DNA of 58,073 nt from an uncultured bacterium (GCA_937943575.1 CALEAV010000048.1:1-58073), one strand, 5' to 3'. Positions 30,213 to 39,348 are shown, numbered from the stretch's first letter. Numbers and translations are program-made. The notes: generated from the letters alone by a model not told the origin.

Positions 30213-30578
30213 GTGGTCCTGGCCGTAAGGACGCTGGCGGCCCACAAGGCCGTGGACCCGGTGATCCTGGATGTGCGAAAGATCTGCGGGTTCGCCGATT
30301 ATTTCCTCATTGCCTCCGGCACCTCCCGGCGCCATGTCCAGGCCCTGGCCCAGCATCTGGAGGCGGACCTGGGGGCGGCCGGCATCGACCCCTTGGGGGA
30401 GGAGGGGCTGGAGGAGGGCAACTGGATCCTGCTGGATTACAACGAGGTCATCATTCACCTGTTCCTGCCGCCCTTCCGGGAGTTCTATGATCTGGAGGGC
30501 CTGTGGGCCGAGGCCCCCCGGAGGACGGCGGAGGAATATCTGGCGGGGGCCACCTCTGCCACCGGCGGCCCTGCCTGA
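30213..30578 (+). CDS. rsfS: Ribosomal silencing factor RsfS
   Basis: About 121 residues. KICGFADYFLIASGTSRRHVQALAQ and GNWILLDYNEVIIHLF followed by REFYDLEGLW are diagnostic of RsfS/Iojap, which binds L14 and blocks subunit joining in starvation. The start is uncertain: GTG at 30213 is the first standard codon in frame, but the conserved helix seems to begin a few residues earlier (LPEDLVVLAV), so a CTG start near 30198 is possible. Confidence 0.93.
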   Translation: MVLAVRTLAAHKAVDPVILDVRKICGFADYFLIASGTSRRHVQALAQHLEADLGAAGIDPLGEEGLEEGNWILLDYNEVIIHLFLPPFREFYDLEGLWAEAPRRTAEEYLAGATSATGGPA

Positions 30579-30591
30579 CCGGAGGTCTACC

Positions 30592-32010
30592 ATGCCCCGC
30601 CTTAGCTGGCCTACGGGGCTGCTCAGCATCTGGCTGGCCCTCTGGCTGGCCGTGTTCCCCCCCCAGACGGCGGCGGCCTTTTTGGGCGGGGGCCTCAGCA
30701 TCGAGCAGGAGCGGCAGATCGGCGAGGAATTCGCCATGCAGCTCCAGCAGTACTACCTCATCATCAACGATCCCTTCCTGGTCTCCTACATCAATGGGCT
30801 GGGCCAGCGGCTGGTGAGCCAGATCGGCCCGCAGCCCTTCAGCTACCGCTTCCACATCATTGACGACCCCGGCATGAATGCCTTTGCGGTGCCGGGGGGG
30901 TATATCTACGTCACCAGCGGCTTCATCCGTCTGATGGAGCGGGAAGGGGAGCTGGCCGGCGTCCTGGCCCATGAGATCGCCCACATCCACGCCCGGCATC
31001 TGGCCCGGCAGCTGGAGCGCAGCCGGGTGGTGAATGTGGCTTCGGTCCTGGGGGCCCTGGCGGGCCTGTTGGTGGGGGTGGGGCCGCTGACCCAGGCCCT
31101 CATGGTGGGCTCCATGGCCGCCGGCGAAGCCTCCATGCTGAAATACAGCCGGGAACACGAAGCCGAGGCCGACGCCCTGGGCATCCGCTGGATGAGCAAG
31201 GCCGGGTATGACCCCCGGGACATGATGGCCGTCTTTCGCAAGATGGGCCGCCAGCGCTGGTTTGAGGGGAGCAATATCCCGGTGTATCTGAGCACCCACC
31301 CGGAGATCAACAGCCGCATCGTGGATTTGGCCCATCATTTGAGCTCCTCCGGGCCGCCCGCCCCCGGGCGCAACGATCCGGACTTCCGCTTCTTCGTCCT
31401 GAAGCTGGAGAGCCTGGTGGGCCGGCCCGCCCAGCTGCTGCGGCGCACCACCCAGGACCTGGAGCGCCGGCCCCAGGACCCGGCGGCCCACTACGGCCAA
31501 GCCCTGGCCCTGGCCAAGCTGCAGCGGCCGGACGAGGCCCTGGCCGCCTTCCGCCAGGCCCTGAAGCTGGCCCCGGGGCACCCCCTCATCACCCGGGACC
31601 TGGCCATCTTCCACTTCGACCACACCCGCTACGCCGAGGCCCAGCCGCTCTTTGAGGAGCTGCTGCGCCGGGATCCGAGGGATGCCACCTCCCTCTACTA
31701 TCTGGCCCGCATGGCCCGGGAGCGCCGCCAGCACGACCAGGCCCTGGCCCTCTTTGAGAAGGCCCATCGCCTCAACCCCACCTTTGTGGAGGTCTACCTG
31801 GATCTGGGCACCCTGTATGGCGAGAAGGGCGATCTGGGGCTGGCGCACTATTACCTGGGCCTGCACAGCCTGATGACCAAGGCCTATCCCACGGCCCTCT
31901 TTCATTTTCGCAAGGCCGCGGAGCATTTGGGGGCCAGCGACCGCCGGCTGGCGGAGGCCCGCCGCCAGGTGGCCCGACTGCAGAAGATGAAGGTGAAGGT
32001 GCCCAACTGA
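30592..32010 (+). CDS. Exported M48 metalloprotease with TPR repeats (BepA-like)
   Basis: A 472-residue protein with a signal peptide (LLSIWLALWLAVFPPQTAAA). The M48 peptidase domain has AFAVPGGYIYVTSGF and the zinc site HEIAHIHARH; the third ligand lies in SREHEAEADALG. A TPR region from about 290 to the end includes PAAHYGQALALAKLQRPDEALAAF-like units. This matches BepA/YfgC, a periplasmic protease and chaperone for outer-membrane protein assembly. GGAGG lies 7 bases before the ATG at 30592; the frame opens much earlier, inside rsfS, but that part is a shadow. Confidence 0.93.
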   Translation: MPRLSWPTGLLSIWLALWLAVFPPQTAAAFLGGGLSIEQERQIGEEFAMQLQQYYLIINDPFLVSYINGLGQRLVSQIGPQPFSYRFHIIDDPGMNAFAVPGGYIYVTSGFIRLMEREGELAGVLAHEIAHIHARHLARQLERSRVVNVASVLGALAGLLVGVGPLTQALMVGSMAAGEASMLKYSREHEAEADALGIRWMSKAGYDPRDMMAVFRKMGRQRWFEGSNIPVYLSTHPEINSRIVDLAHHLSSSGPPAPGRNDPDFRFFVLKLESLVGRPAQLLRRTTQDLERRPQDPAAHYGQALALAKLQRPDEALAAFRQALKLAPGHPLITRDLAIFHFDHTRYAEAQPLFEELLRRDPRDATSLYYLARMARERRQHDQALALFEKAHRLNPTFVEVYLDLGTLYGEKGDLGLAHYYLGLHSLMTKAYPTALFHFRKAAEHLGASDRRLAEARRQVARLQKMKVKVPN

Positions 32011-32132
32011 CGCGCATCGGCGCCGGAGTCAGGGCCTCGCTCCCCCCTTGCCCGACCGCCAGTCCATCTTAAGGGGGGTCGTGGTCCTGCCCCGGCGTGT
32101 GCCACCCTCTTTTTCCGGATGCTGGAGGAGCC

Positions 32133-32492
32133 ATGCCCATCTATGAGTTCCGCTGCGCCGCTTGCGGCCGGATTTCCGAATATCTGTTTCTTAGCCGGGC
32201 CGAGGAGGCCACTCCCGTGTGCCGCCGCTGCGGCAGCCCGGAGATGACCCGGGTGCTTTCCCGGGTCCGGGTGCGCCTGTCGGAGGAGACCCGGCTGGAG
32301 CGCCTGGCGGACCCCGCCCGCTTCCGGGACCTGGACGAAAATGACCCGAAAAGCGTCGCCAGGATGCTCAAAATGCTGGGCCCCGAGCTGGGCGAGGACT
32401 TTGAGGGCGACGTGGATGAGATGGTGGAGGAGGCCATGGCGGCGGAAGAAGGCGAGAGTGAGGGGCTGGCGGGAGAGGAGGAGCTGGACTGA
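32133..32492 (+). CDS. FmdB-type zinc ribbon protein, long acidic form
   Basis: A 119-residue protein. The N-terminal ribbon MPIYEFRCAACGR...CRRCGS is of the FmdB type, like the one before hemC. It continues with a helical stretch (NDPKSVARMLKMLG) and a strongly acidic tail rich in Glu. The ATG at 32133 follows GGAGGAGCC. Role unknown; the family is thought to be regulatory. The acidic tail is unusual compared with the Ser/Cys tail of the first copy. Confidence 0.85.
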   Translation: MPIYEFRCAACGRISEYLFLSRAEEATPVCRRCGSPEMTRVLSRVRVRLSEETRLERLADPARFRDLDENDPKSVARMLKMLGPELGEDFEGDVDEMVEEAMAAEEGESEGLAGEEELD

Positions 32493-32688
32493 AGGGCGAG
32501 GTGAAAAAGCCCTTTACAAAACTCCTTTCCCAAGCGATAAATTTCTCATCCTGCCGCTCAGGCGGCCTCCGGCCCGGAAAGCCGGCCGGGCATCCTGAAC
32601 GGAGCATCTCACTGGGAACATCCCCGGAGGGGACCGGTGGCCAGCCCCGGCCCCCTTTCTTGTGGCAGCTGGTTGAGGAGCACGGTCT

Positions 32689-34563
32689 ATGTCGGAGCTG
32701 CTGGCCGGACAGCCGGGTGAGCGCCGGCTTTTTTTGGGCAATGAAGCCATCGCCCGGGGGGCGCTGGAGGCCGGGGTGGCCCTGGCGGCCTGTTATCCCG
32801 GCACCCCCTCCTCGGAAATCGGCGACCGGCTCTATGAGGTCTCCCGCACGGGCAGGCTGGTCTTCGAATATTCCGCCAACGAAAAGGTGGCCCTGGAGGT
32901 GGCCGCCGGGGCCTCAGCCGCAGGCTGGCGGGCCCTGGCCTCCATGAAGCACGTGGGGGTGAACGTGGCCGCCGACGCCCTCATGACCCTGGCCTATGTG
33001 GGGGTAAAGGGGGGGCTGGTGCTGGTGAGCGCCGATGACCCGTCGCTCTTTTCCAGCCAGAATGAGCAGGACAACCGGTTGTATGCCCGCTTTGCCGGCA
33101 TTCCCATGCTGGAGCCGGAAAGCCCCCAGGAGGCCAAGGAGATGACCACGGCCGCCTTTGCCCTCTCCGAGGAGCTGGGGCTGCCGGTGATGCTGCGCAC
33201 CACCACCCGGGTCAACCATACCCGGGGGGTGGTCAGCCTGGGGGAGCTGGCCCCGTTGCCTTCGCCGGGGCGCTTTGTCAAGGACCCCTTCTCCCTGGTG
33301 ATGGTGCCGGCGGTGGCCCGCCAGGCCCACGCCCGCCTCCTGGCCAAGCAGGAGAAGGCCCGGGCCCTGGCGGAGGCCTCCCCCTTCAACCGCCTCACCG
33401 GGGAAGGGCCCCTGGGGGTGGTGGCCAGCGGCGTGGCTGCAGCCTACGTGGCGGACGCCCTCCTGGAACTGGGCCTTCAGGACCGGGTCACCTTCCTCAA
33501 ACTGGGCTTTACCCACCCCCTGCCCGACGACCTCATCGCCCGGTTCCTTTCCCGGGTGGAAAAGGTCCTGGTGGTGGAAGAGCTGGAGCCCTACCTGGAA
33601 GACGCCCTCAAGGCCATCGCCCAGACCCGGGGGCTCACTGTGCCCGTTCGGGGCAAGGGCCCGGGGCTCTTCTCCCGCCTGTATGAATTCCACCCCGCCC
33701 TGGTGCGCCGGGTGCTGGCCGATTTCTGCCGGGTAGGCTGGGAAGCGCCTGCGCCCCTGCCCCCGGCTGCCGAGCTCCTGGGCCGGCCCCTGCCGGAGCG
33801 CCCCCCCATCCTCTGCCCGGGCTGCCCGCACCGGGCCATGTACTACGCCATCAAAATCGCCCTCCGGGATCTGGGGGTGGAGGGGGTCTTCCCCACCGAC
33901 ATCGGCTGTTACACCCTGGGCCTCCTGCCGCCCCTGTCCATGGCGGACTACCTCATCTGCATGGGCTCCTCCATCACCACCGCCTGCGGGCTTTCCCGGG
34001 CCGGCGGCCAGAAGGTGGTGGCCTTCATCGGGGACTCCACCTTTTTCCACGCCGGGCTGCCGGGGCTGGTCAACGCGGTGCACAACCGCCACGACCTGTT
34101 GCTGGTCATCCTGGACAACGGCACCACTGCCATGACCGGCCACCAGCCCCATCCCGGGGTGACCCTGACGCCGCCAGACTATCCCGGCCAGCCGGTGGAT
34201 CTGGCCGCGGCGGTGACCGGCCTGGGGGTGACCCAGCTCTGGCGGGTCAACCCCCTGAAATACCAGGACTCCCTGGCCGCGGCCAAGGAGGCGGTGGCGG
34301 CCCAGGGGGTCAGGGTGCTCCTGTCCCAGTCCCCCTGCCCCCTGTATGCGGCCCGCCTCAAGGGCAGGCGCCCCACGGCCCGCTTTCAGATCACCGGCGA
34401 CTGCGGCGACTGTCGCCACTGCCTGGAGTATCTGGGCTGCCCGGCCATGTATGTGACTGAGACCGAAGGCCGGCGGCAGCTCCTCATCGACCCGGACCTC
34501 TGCGCCGGCTGCGCCTTCTGCGTGCAGCTGTGCGACCATATCCGGCCGGCCAGGACGGCGTGA
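32689..34563 (+). CDS. iorA: Indolepyruvate:ferredoxin oxidoreductase, alpha subunit
   Basis: A 624-residue subunit that oxidises aryl-pyruvates (from Trp, Phe, Tyr) to aryl-acetyl-CoA while reducing ferredoxin. The N-terminal pyrimidine-binding domain has LGNEAIARGALEAG and ACYPGTPSSEI. The thiamine diphosphate site is GDSTFFHAGLPGLVNAVHN followed by LDNGTTAMTGHQPHPG. A C-terminal ferredoxin domain has CGDCRHCLEYLGCPA and CAGCAFCVQLC. The beta subunit follows immediately. It is ATP-free and oxygen-sensitive in known relatives, consistent with an anaerobe. Confidence 0.95.
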   Translation: MSELLAGQPGERRLFLGNEAIARGALEAGVALAACYPGTPSSEIGDRLYEVSRTGRLVFEYSANEKVALEVAAGASAAGWRALASMKHVGVNVAADALMTLAYVGVKGGLVLVSADDPSLFSSQNEQDNRLYARFAGIPMLEPESPQEAKEMTTAAFALSEELGLPVMLRTTTRVNHTRGVVSLGELAPLPSPGRFVKDPFSLVMVPAVARQAHARLLAKQEKARALAEASPFNRLTGEGPLGVVASGVAAAYVADALLELGLQDRVTFLKLGFTHPLPDDLIARFLSRVEKVLVVEELEPYLEDALKAIAQTRGLTVPVRGKGPGLFSRLYEFHPALVRRVLADFCRVGWEAPAPLPPAAELLGRPLPERPPILCPGCPHRAMYYAIKIALRDLGVEGVFPTDIGCYTLGLLPPLSMADYLICMGSSITTACGLSRAGGQKVVAFIGDSTFFHAGLPGLVNAVHNRHDLLLVILDNGTTAMTGHQPHPGVTLTPPDYPGQPVDLAAAVTGLGVTQLWRVNPLKYQDSLAAAKEAVAAQGVRVLLSQSPCPLYAARLKGRRPTARFQITGDCGDCRHCLEYLGCPAMYVTETEGRRQLLIDPDLCAGCAFCVQLCDHIRPARTA

Positions 34564-34574
34564 AAGGACACCAG

Positions 34575-35195
34575 ATGCTGCGGCTGCGGATTTTCATGAC
34601 CGGCGTGGGCGGCCAGGGGACGCTTTTGGCCAGCCGGGTGCTGGGCGAGGCGGCCCTGACTGCTGGCCTCCATCCCCTGTTGAGCGAGACCCATGGCATG
34701 GCCCAGCGGGGCGGCGTGGTGACCTCCACCGTCATCCTGGGCGACCTGAAAAGCCCCATCATCTCCCCCGGGGAGGCGGATATCGTCTTGGCCTTCGAGG
34801 CCCTGGAGGCCCTCCGCGCCCTGGAGTTCTGCCATGCCCGCACCCTGATGCTGGCCAATACCGCCGTCATCCCCCCCTACCCAGTGGCCGTGGGCCAGGT
34901 GAGCTACCCTCAGGTAAGCGAGATGCTGGACGTGGTGGCAGGACAGGTGGGGGGGCTTCTTGCCTTTGACGCCACGGCCCTGGCCCGTCAGGCCGGGAGC
35001 CCCCTGGCCGTCAACATGGTCCTCCTGGGCGCCCTGGCCGCCACCGACACCCTCCCGGTGAGCGCCGAAGACCTGAAACAGGTCATCCGGGACAGGACCA
35101 ACCCCCGCTTGGTGGAGGTCAACCTCACGGCCTTCGACCGGGGCGCCGCTGCCGCCCGGGAAGCGGAAAACTGGCTGAAACGCCCGGCCGCCTGA
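34575..35195 (+). CDS. iorB: Indolepyruvate:ferredoxin oxidoreductase, beta subunit
   Basis: A 206-residue gamma-type domain partner of iorA. IFMTGVGGQGTLLASRVLGEAA and the SETHGMAQRGGVVTS segment are diagnostic. The ATG at 34575 follows AAAGGACACC, 11 bases after iorA's stop; the frame opens earlier, inside iorA. The pair makes the complete enzyme. Confidence 0.95.
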   Translation: MLRLRIFMTGVGGQGTLLASRVLGEAALTAGLHPLLSETHGMAQRGGVVTSTVILGDLKSPIISPGEADIVLAFEALEALRALEFCHARTLMLANTAVIPPYPVAVGQVSYPQVSEMLDVVAGQVGGLLAFDATALARQAGSPLAVNMVLLGALAATDTLPVSAEDLKQVIRDRTNPRLVEVNLTAFDRGAAAAREAENWLKRPAA

Positions 35196-35202
35196 GAAAG
35201 AC

Positions 35203-35231
35203 TTGGCACCCTCATGAAAATTTAGTACAGT
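35203..35231 (+). promoter_or_regulatory. Sigma-70-type promoter for archease-rtcB
   Basis: TTGGCA (35203-35208), a 17-base AT-rich spacer and TACAGT (35226-35231). It lies in the short AT-rich gap after iorB, 27 bases before the archease ATG. Confidence 0.6.
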
Positions 35232-35257
35232 TGTATTCTGTTGGAGTGTGCCCTGAG

Positions 35258-35701
35258 ATGGCCGCCTCCCCCCCCAGGCAGCACCGGCGCCCATACCGGT
35301 TTTTGTCCCACACCGCCGATGTGGGCCTGAGAATCCGGGGGGAGACCCTGGAGGCGCTGTTCGCCAACGCCGCCCGGGCCCTCACCGCCACCATGGTGGA
35401 CCGACGGCGTCTGCGGGGCACCCGAAGCCGTCAGATCAGCGTGGAGGCCCCGGACCTGGAGGCCCTCCTGGTGGCCTGGCTGAATCACCTGCTTTATCTT
35501 TATGACACCGAGGCCTTCCTGGGCCGGGACTTCACCATCACCTCCCTGACCCCGGAACGCCTGGAAGCCCGGGCCGTGGGCGACACCTACGACCCTACCC
35601 GGCATATCAGCAAAACCGCGGTCAAGGCCGCCACCTACCACCACCTGGCCATCACCCGGGTGCCCGACGGCTGGCAGGCCACGGTGATTTTGGATTTGTG
35701 A
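35258..35701 (+). CDS. Archease, RtcB activator
   Basis: A 147-residue archease. FLSHTADVGLRIRGETLEALFANAARAL with the conserved Asp is the family start, and GDTYDPTRHISKTAVKAATYHHL carries the second metal-binding part. Archease speeds guanylylation and turnover of the RNA ligase RtcB, encoded next. Start ATG at 35258 is preferred; an in-frame TTG (35231) and GTG (35246) lie upstream inside or right after the promoter. Confidence 0.92.
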   Translation: MAASPPRQHRRPYRFLSHTADVGLRIRGETLEALFANAARALTATMVDRRRLRGTRSRQISVEAPDLEALLVAWLNHLLYLYDTEAFLGRDFTITSLTPERLEARAVGDTYDPTRHISKTAVKAATYHHLAITRVPDGWQATVILDL

Positions 35702-35710
35702 GGGATCGAT

Positions 35711-35842
35711 GCGGGGAGGGGGCTAAGGGGCACAGCCCCGTACCCCCTCCCCACCCCCTCCCCCCTTCCCCTATGCGGGTTGGGAGGGGGGTGCAGGGGA
35801 GGGCAATGGCTTCGATGCCCCTGGCCCTCCCCCCGCCAACCC
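35711..35842. repeat. GC-rich intergenic hairpin repeat, copy 5
   Basis: Perfect 10-bp outer arms GGGGAGGGGG/CCCCCTCCCC around an inner GGGGC-ACA-GCCCC stem, then GGGTTGGGAGGGGGGTGCAG and CCCTGGCCCTCCC-type second module. Same order as copy 1. It sits between archease and rtcB. Confidence 0.65.
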
Positions 35843-35848
35843 TGGTCT

Positions 35849-37294
35849 ATGGCGCAGATCAAGCTTCGGCAGGTGGATGAGTACCGCTGGGAGATTCCCC
35901 GGGAGGGGAAGATGCGCACCCGGGGGCTGATTTTCGCCTCCAAGGAGATGCTCCCCAAGATCCATGAGGACCGCAGTCTGGAGCAGGTGGCCAATGTGGC
36001 CACGCTGCCGGGGATTGAGGGGCCGTCCATGGCCATGCCCGACATCCACTGGGGCTATGGCTTCCCCATCGGCGGGGTGGCGGCCTTCAACCTGGAGGAG
36101 GGGGTGGTCTCCCCCGGCGGGGTGGGGTATGACATCAACTGCGGGGTGCGCCTGCTGCGCACCAACCTGGAGCGGGAGGCCATCGCCCACCGGGTGGAGG
36201 AGCTGGTCAACGCCCTGTTTGACAACATCCCCACCGGGGTGGGCTCCCGGCGCAAGGACCTGAAGCTCACCGTCCCCACCCTGAAGGAGGTGATGCGCTA
36301 CGGCGCCGCCTGGGCGGTGAAGCAGGGGTTCGGCAACGCCGAGGACCTGGCCCACATCGAGGCCGGGGGCCAGATTCCCGGGGCCGACCCCGAGGTGGTG
36401 AGCCAGTTCGCCATGGACCGGGGCAAGGACCAGCTGGGGACCCTGGGGAGCGGCAACCACTTTGTGGAAGTGGGCTATGTGGCCGAGATCTACGATGAAC
36501 CGCTGGCGAGGGCCCTGGGGCTCTTCCCCGGCCAGGTGACGGTCATCATCCACACCGGCTCCCGGGGGCTGGGGCACCAGGTGTGCGATGACTTCATCAA
36601 GGTGATGCTCAAGGCCAGCGCCAAGTACGGCATTGAGCTGCCGGACCGCCAGCTCTGCTCGGCCCCCATCCGCTCGCCGGAGGGCCAGCAGTACCTGGCG
36701 GCCATGGCTGCCGCGGCCAATTTCGCCTTTGCCAACCGCCAGATCATCACCCACTGGGTCCGGGAATCCCTGGAGCAGGTGCTGAAGATGGGCCCCCGGG
36801 ACCTGGGGCTGGAGCTCGTCTACGATGTGGCCCACAACATCGCCAAGATCGAAAAGCACGTCATCGATGGCCAGGAAAAGACGGTGTGCGTGCACCGCAA
36901 GGGCGCGACGAGGGCCTTCCCCCCCGGGCATCCGGAGGTGCCCCCGGCCTACCGGGAGACGGGCCAGCCGGTGCTCATCCCCGGGGACATGGGGCGCTAC
37001 TCCTTCGTGCTGGTGGGGACCCGGCGCGCCCTGGAGGAGACCTTCGGCAGCACCTGCCACGGCGCCGGCCGGGAGCTCAGCCGGGCCGCGGCCATCAAGG
37101 CGGCCAAGGGCCGCCGGGTGGTGCAGGAGATGGCGGCCAGGGGCATCATCGTCCGGGGCGCCGGCCGGGACACCATCGACGAGGAGATTTCCGAGGCCTA
37201 CAAGGACGTGGAGAACGTGGTGAACGTCACCCACGGCGCCGGCATTTCCAGGAAGGTGGCCAAGCTGAAGCCGATGGGGGTGATTAAGGGTTGA
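35849..37294 (+). CDS. rtcB: RNA 3'-phosphate ligase RtcB
   Basis: A 481-residue GTP- and Mn-dependent RNA ligase that joins 2',3'-cyclic phosphate or 3'-phosphate ends to 5'-OH ends. Metal ligands lie in YDINCGVRLL (Asp 95, Cys 98), GSGNHFVEVG (His 204), HTGSRGLGH (His 235) and AHNIAK (His 329). CHGAGR near 403-408 holds the His guanylylated in the mechanism. Start ATG at 35849; the frame extends further into the repeat. It forms an operon with archease. Confidence 0.96.
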   Translation: MAQIKLRQVDEYRWEIPREGKMRTRGLIFASKEMLPKIHEDRSLEQVANVATLPGIEGPSMAMPDIHWGYGFPIGGVAAFNLEEGVVSPGGVGYDINCGVRLLRTNLEREAIAHRVEELVNALFDNIPTGVGSRRKDLKLTVPTLKEVMRYGAAWAVKQGFGNAEDLAHIEAGGQIPGADPEVVSQFAMDRGKDQLGTLGSGNHFVEVGYVAEIYDEPLARALGLFPGQVTVIIHTGSRGLGHQVCDDFIKVMLKASAKYGIELPDRQLCSAPIRSPEGQQYLAAMAAAANFAFANRQIITHWVRESLEQVLKMGPRDLGLELVYDVAHNIAKIEKHVIDGQEKTVCVHRKGATRAFPPGHPEVPPAYRETGQPVLIPGDMGRYSFVLVGTRRALEETFGSTCHGAGRELSRAAAIKAAKGRRVVQEMAARGIIVRGAGRDTIDEEISEAYKDVENVVNVTHGAGISRKVAKLKPMGVIKG

Positions 37295-37677
37295 GGCAGC
37301 CCAGAAAAAGCTTTGATAAATTATCAAGGCTCGAGCGACAATACAAATATTGAATTGCTTTTACCGCAACGTTTGGCTGAAATGGTTGTTGATTCGGGTT
37401 TGTCAACCTGGTTTAAAGAGGACTGGCACATTCCCTGGTGTTTTAGTTCCTGCGGTGGAACACGCCTTGCGTCAAAGATAGGCTTTTCTCAGCATGGACT
37501 TTAAGGTTAATGATATATGAGGTCCCAAAAAAGTTGGGGCCCAAACTGTCCGCCCACGCAGGAGTCTGAAAACGAGATAATTGAAAATGGCGGGCGGTCC
37601 CCAGCCTGGTGGTTGAAAAAGCTCATAGCCTCCTGAAAAAGCTTAAAGGTTAATCTCTAAGGCTTTTAGTCCACAAC
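37295..37677. other. AT-rich gene-free island upstream of ffh
   Basis: 383 bases of clearly lower GC than its surroundings. It has a perfect palindrome TTGATAA-A-TTATCAA (37313-37327), extended by flanking AGC/GCT pairs. The motif AAGGTTAAT occurs twice, near 37503 and 37646. A 63-codon open frame (37313-37504) starts with TTG, has no ribosome site and is probably not a gene. No 4.5S RNA core is seen. It may be a remnant of transferred DNA. Confidence 0.6.
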
Positions 37678-39012
37678 ATGTTTGAGCGCTTATCTGACAA
37701 ACTGGCCCAGGTCTTCAAGAAGCTCAAAGGGCGGGGCAAGCTCTCCGAGGCCGATGTCACCCAGGCCCTGAGGGAAGTGCGCCTCTCGCTTCTCGAGGCC
37801 GACGTCAATTACAAGGTCGCCAAGCAGTTCATCGACCAGGTGCGGGAGCGGGCCGTGGGCGAGGAGGTCATGGCCAGCCTCACCCCCGCCCAGACGGTCA
37901 TCAAGATCGTCCACGAGGAGCTCACCCGGCTCCTGGGCGGCGAATCCCCCAAGCTGGACCTCTCCGGCCGCCCGCCGGTGGCCCTGATGCTGGTGGGCCT
38001 GCAGGGCTCCGGCAAGACCACCACCGCCGCCAAGCTGGCCAAGCGCCTCAAGGCCCAGGGCCGCCAGCCCTATCTGGTGCCGGCGGACGTGCAGCGCCCC
38101 GCCGCCATCGAGCAGCTCACGAGGCTGGGGGAGCAGATCGGCGTGGCGGTGCACCCCACCCGGCCCACGGACAACCCCGTGGCCATCTCCGAGGCGGCCA
38201 TGGAGGCGGCCCACGCCGTGGGCTACGACACCGTCATCCTGGACACCGCCGGCCGCCTGCACATCGACGGCCCCCTGATGGCGGAGCTTCAGGCCATCCG
38301 GGAGCGGGTGCGCCCCCGGGAGATCCTCTTGGTGGCCGACGCCATGACCGGTCAGGACGCGGTGACCGTGGCCCAGAGCTTTCATGACCTCTTAAACCTC
38401 ACCGGGGTCATCCTCACCAAGGTGGAGGGCGACGCCCGGGGGGGCGCGGCCCTGTCCATGCGGGCCGTCATCGGCCGGCCCATCAAGTTTCTGGGGGTGG
38501 GCGAGAAGCTGGACGCCCTGGAGCCCTTCCACCCCGACCGGCTGGCCGGCCGCATCCTGGGCATGGGGGATGTCTTGAGCCTCATCGAAAAGGCCCAGGA
38601 GACCTTCGACGCCGACCAGGTCAAGGCCCTGGAGCGGAAACTCCGGGAGGAGAGCTTCACCCTGACGGATTTCCGGGAACAGATCCGCCAGATGATGAAG
38701 ATGGGCTCCCTGGAACAGCTCCTGGAGATGATCCCGGGGCTCAACAAGATCAAGGCCCTCCGGGGCGCCAAACCCGACGTGCGGGAACTCAAACGGGTGG
38801 AGGCCATCATCAACTCCATGACCCCGGCCGAGCGGGAGAATTACCAGATCATCAACGGCTCCCGGAGGCGGCGCATCGCCAGAGGGAGCGGCACCACCGT
38901 GGAAGAGGTCAACCGCCTGCTGAAAAACTTCGCCCTCACCCAAAAAATGATGAAACAGATGGGCCGGGCGGCCAAAAAGGGCAAAATGCCCCTCCCCGGC
39001 GGCTTGTTGTAA
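37678..39012 (+). CDS. ffh: Signal recognition particle GTPase Ffh
   Basis: A 444-residue SRP54 homolog. The N domain (ALREVRLSLLEADVNYKVAKQF) is followed by the G domain with GLQGSGKTTTAAKLA, DVQRPAAIEQL, DTAGRLHID and TKVEGDARGGAALS. The Met-rich M domain includes FREQIRQMMKMGSLEQLLEMIPG and RRRRIARGSGTTVEEVNRLLK. It targets nascent membrane proteins to FtsY. First gene of the ffh-rpsP-trmD-rplS cluster. Confidence 0.97.
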   Translation: MFERLSDKLAQVFKKLKGRGKLSEADVTQALREVRLSLLEADVNYKVAKQFIDQVRERAVGEEVMASLTPAQTVIKIVHEELTRLLGGESPKLDLSGRPPVALMLVGLQGSGKTTTAAKLAKRLKAQGRQPYLVPADVQRPAAIEQLTRLGEQIGVAVHPTRPTDNPVAISEAAMEAAHAVGYDTVILDTAGRLHIDGPLMAELQAIRERVRPREILLVADAMTGQDAVTVAQSFHDLLNLTGVILTKVEGDARGGAALSMRAVIGRPIKFLGVGEKLDALEPFHPDRLAGRILGMGDVLSLIEKAQETFDADQVKALERKLREESFTLTDFREQIRQMMKMGSLEQLLEMIPGLNKIKALRGAKPDVRELKRVEAIINSMTPAERENYQIINGSRRRRIARGSGTTVEEVNRLLKNFALTQKMMKQMGRAAKKGKMPLPGGLL

Positions 39013-39017
39013 GAGTT

Positions 39018-39066
39018 GTGGGGGAGGGAGCCAAGGGCCGGTGGGCCCCTGCCCCCTCCCCCCACC
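39018..39066. repeat. GC-rich intergenic hairpin repeat, copy 6 (short)
   Basis: GTGGGGGAGGG and CCCCCTCCCCCCAC arms around an inner GGGCC-GGTG-GGCCC stem; only the first module is present. It lies between ffh and rpsP. Confidence 0.55.
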
Positions 39067-39096
39067 CACCACCTCAAAGGAGGACGACACGGCGTA

Positions 39097-39348
39097 ATGG
39101 CGTTACGAATTCGGTTGGCCCGCTACGGGGCCAAGAAGCGGCCTTTTTATCGCATTGTGGTGGCGAACAGCGAGTCTCCCCGGGACGGGAGGTTTCTGGA
39201 GATTGTGGGCACCTACGACCCCCGGCAGGAGCCCGCGGCCATCTCCATCAAGGAGGACCGGCTGGCGGTGTGGCAGAGCCGGGGGGCCACGCCCACGGAG
39301 ACGGTGGCCAGTCTCCTGAAGCAGTGGCGCAGCCGCAGCGTGTCCTGA
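39097..39348 (+). CDS. rpsP: 30S ribosomal protein S16
   Basis: An 83-residue protein starting ALRIRLARYGAKKRPFYRIVVANS, diagnostic of S16, with the later GTYDPRQEP. AAAGGAGG lies 13 bases before the ATG at 39097, longer than optimal; the frame upstream is repeat sequence. Standard length. Confidence 0.97.
   Translation: MALRIRLARYGAKKRPFYRIVVANSESPRDGRFLEIVGTYDPRQEPAAISIKEDRLAVWQSRGATPTETVASLLKQWRSRSVS

Noticed and set aside
37313-37504. 63-codon open frame after rtcB
   Set aside because: Starts with TTG inside the palindrome, has no ribosome site, and its residues do not look like a known protein.
37295-37677. 4.5S/SRP RNA gene upstream of ffh
   Set aside because: No GGAAGGAAGCAGC-type core was found on either strand.
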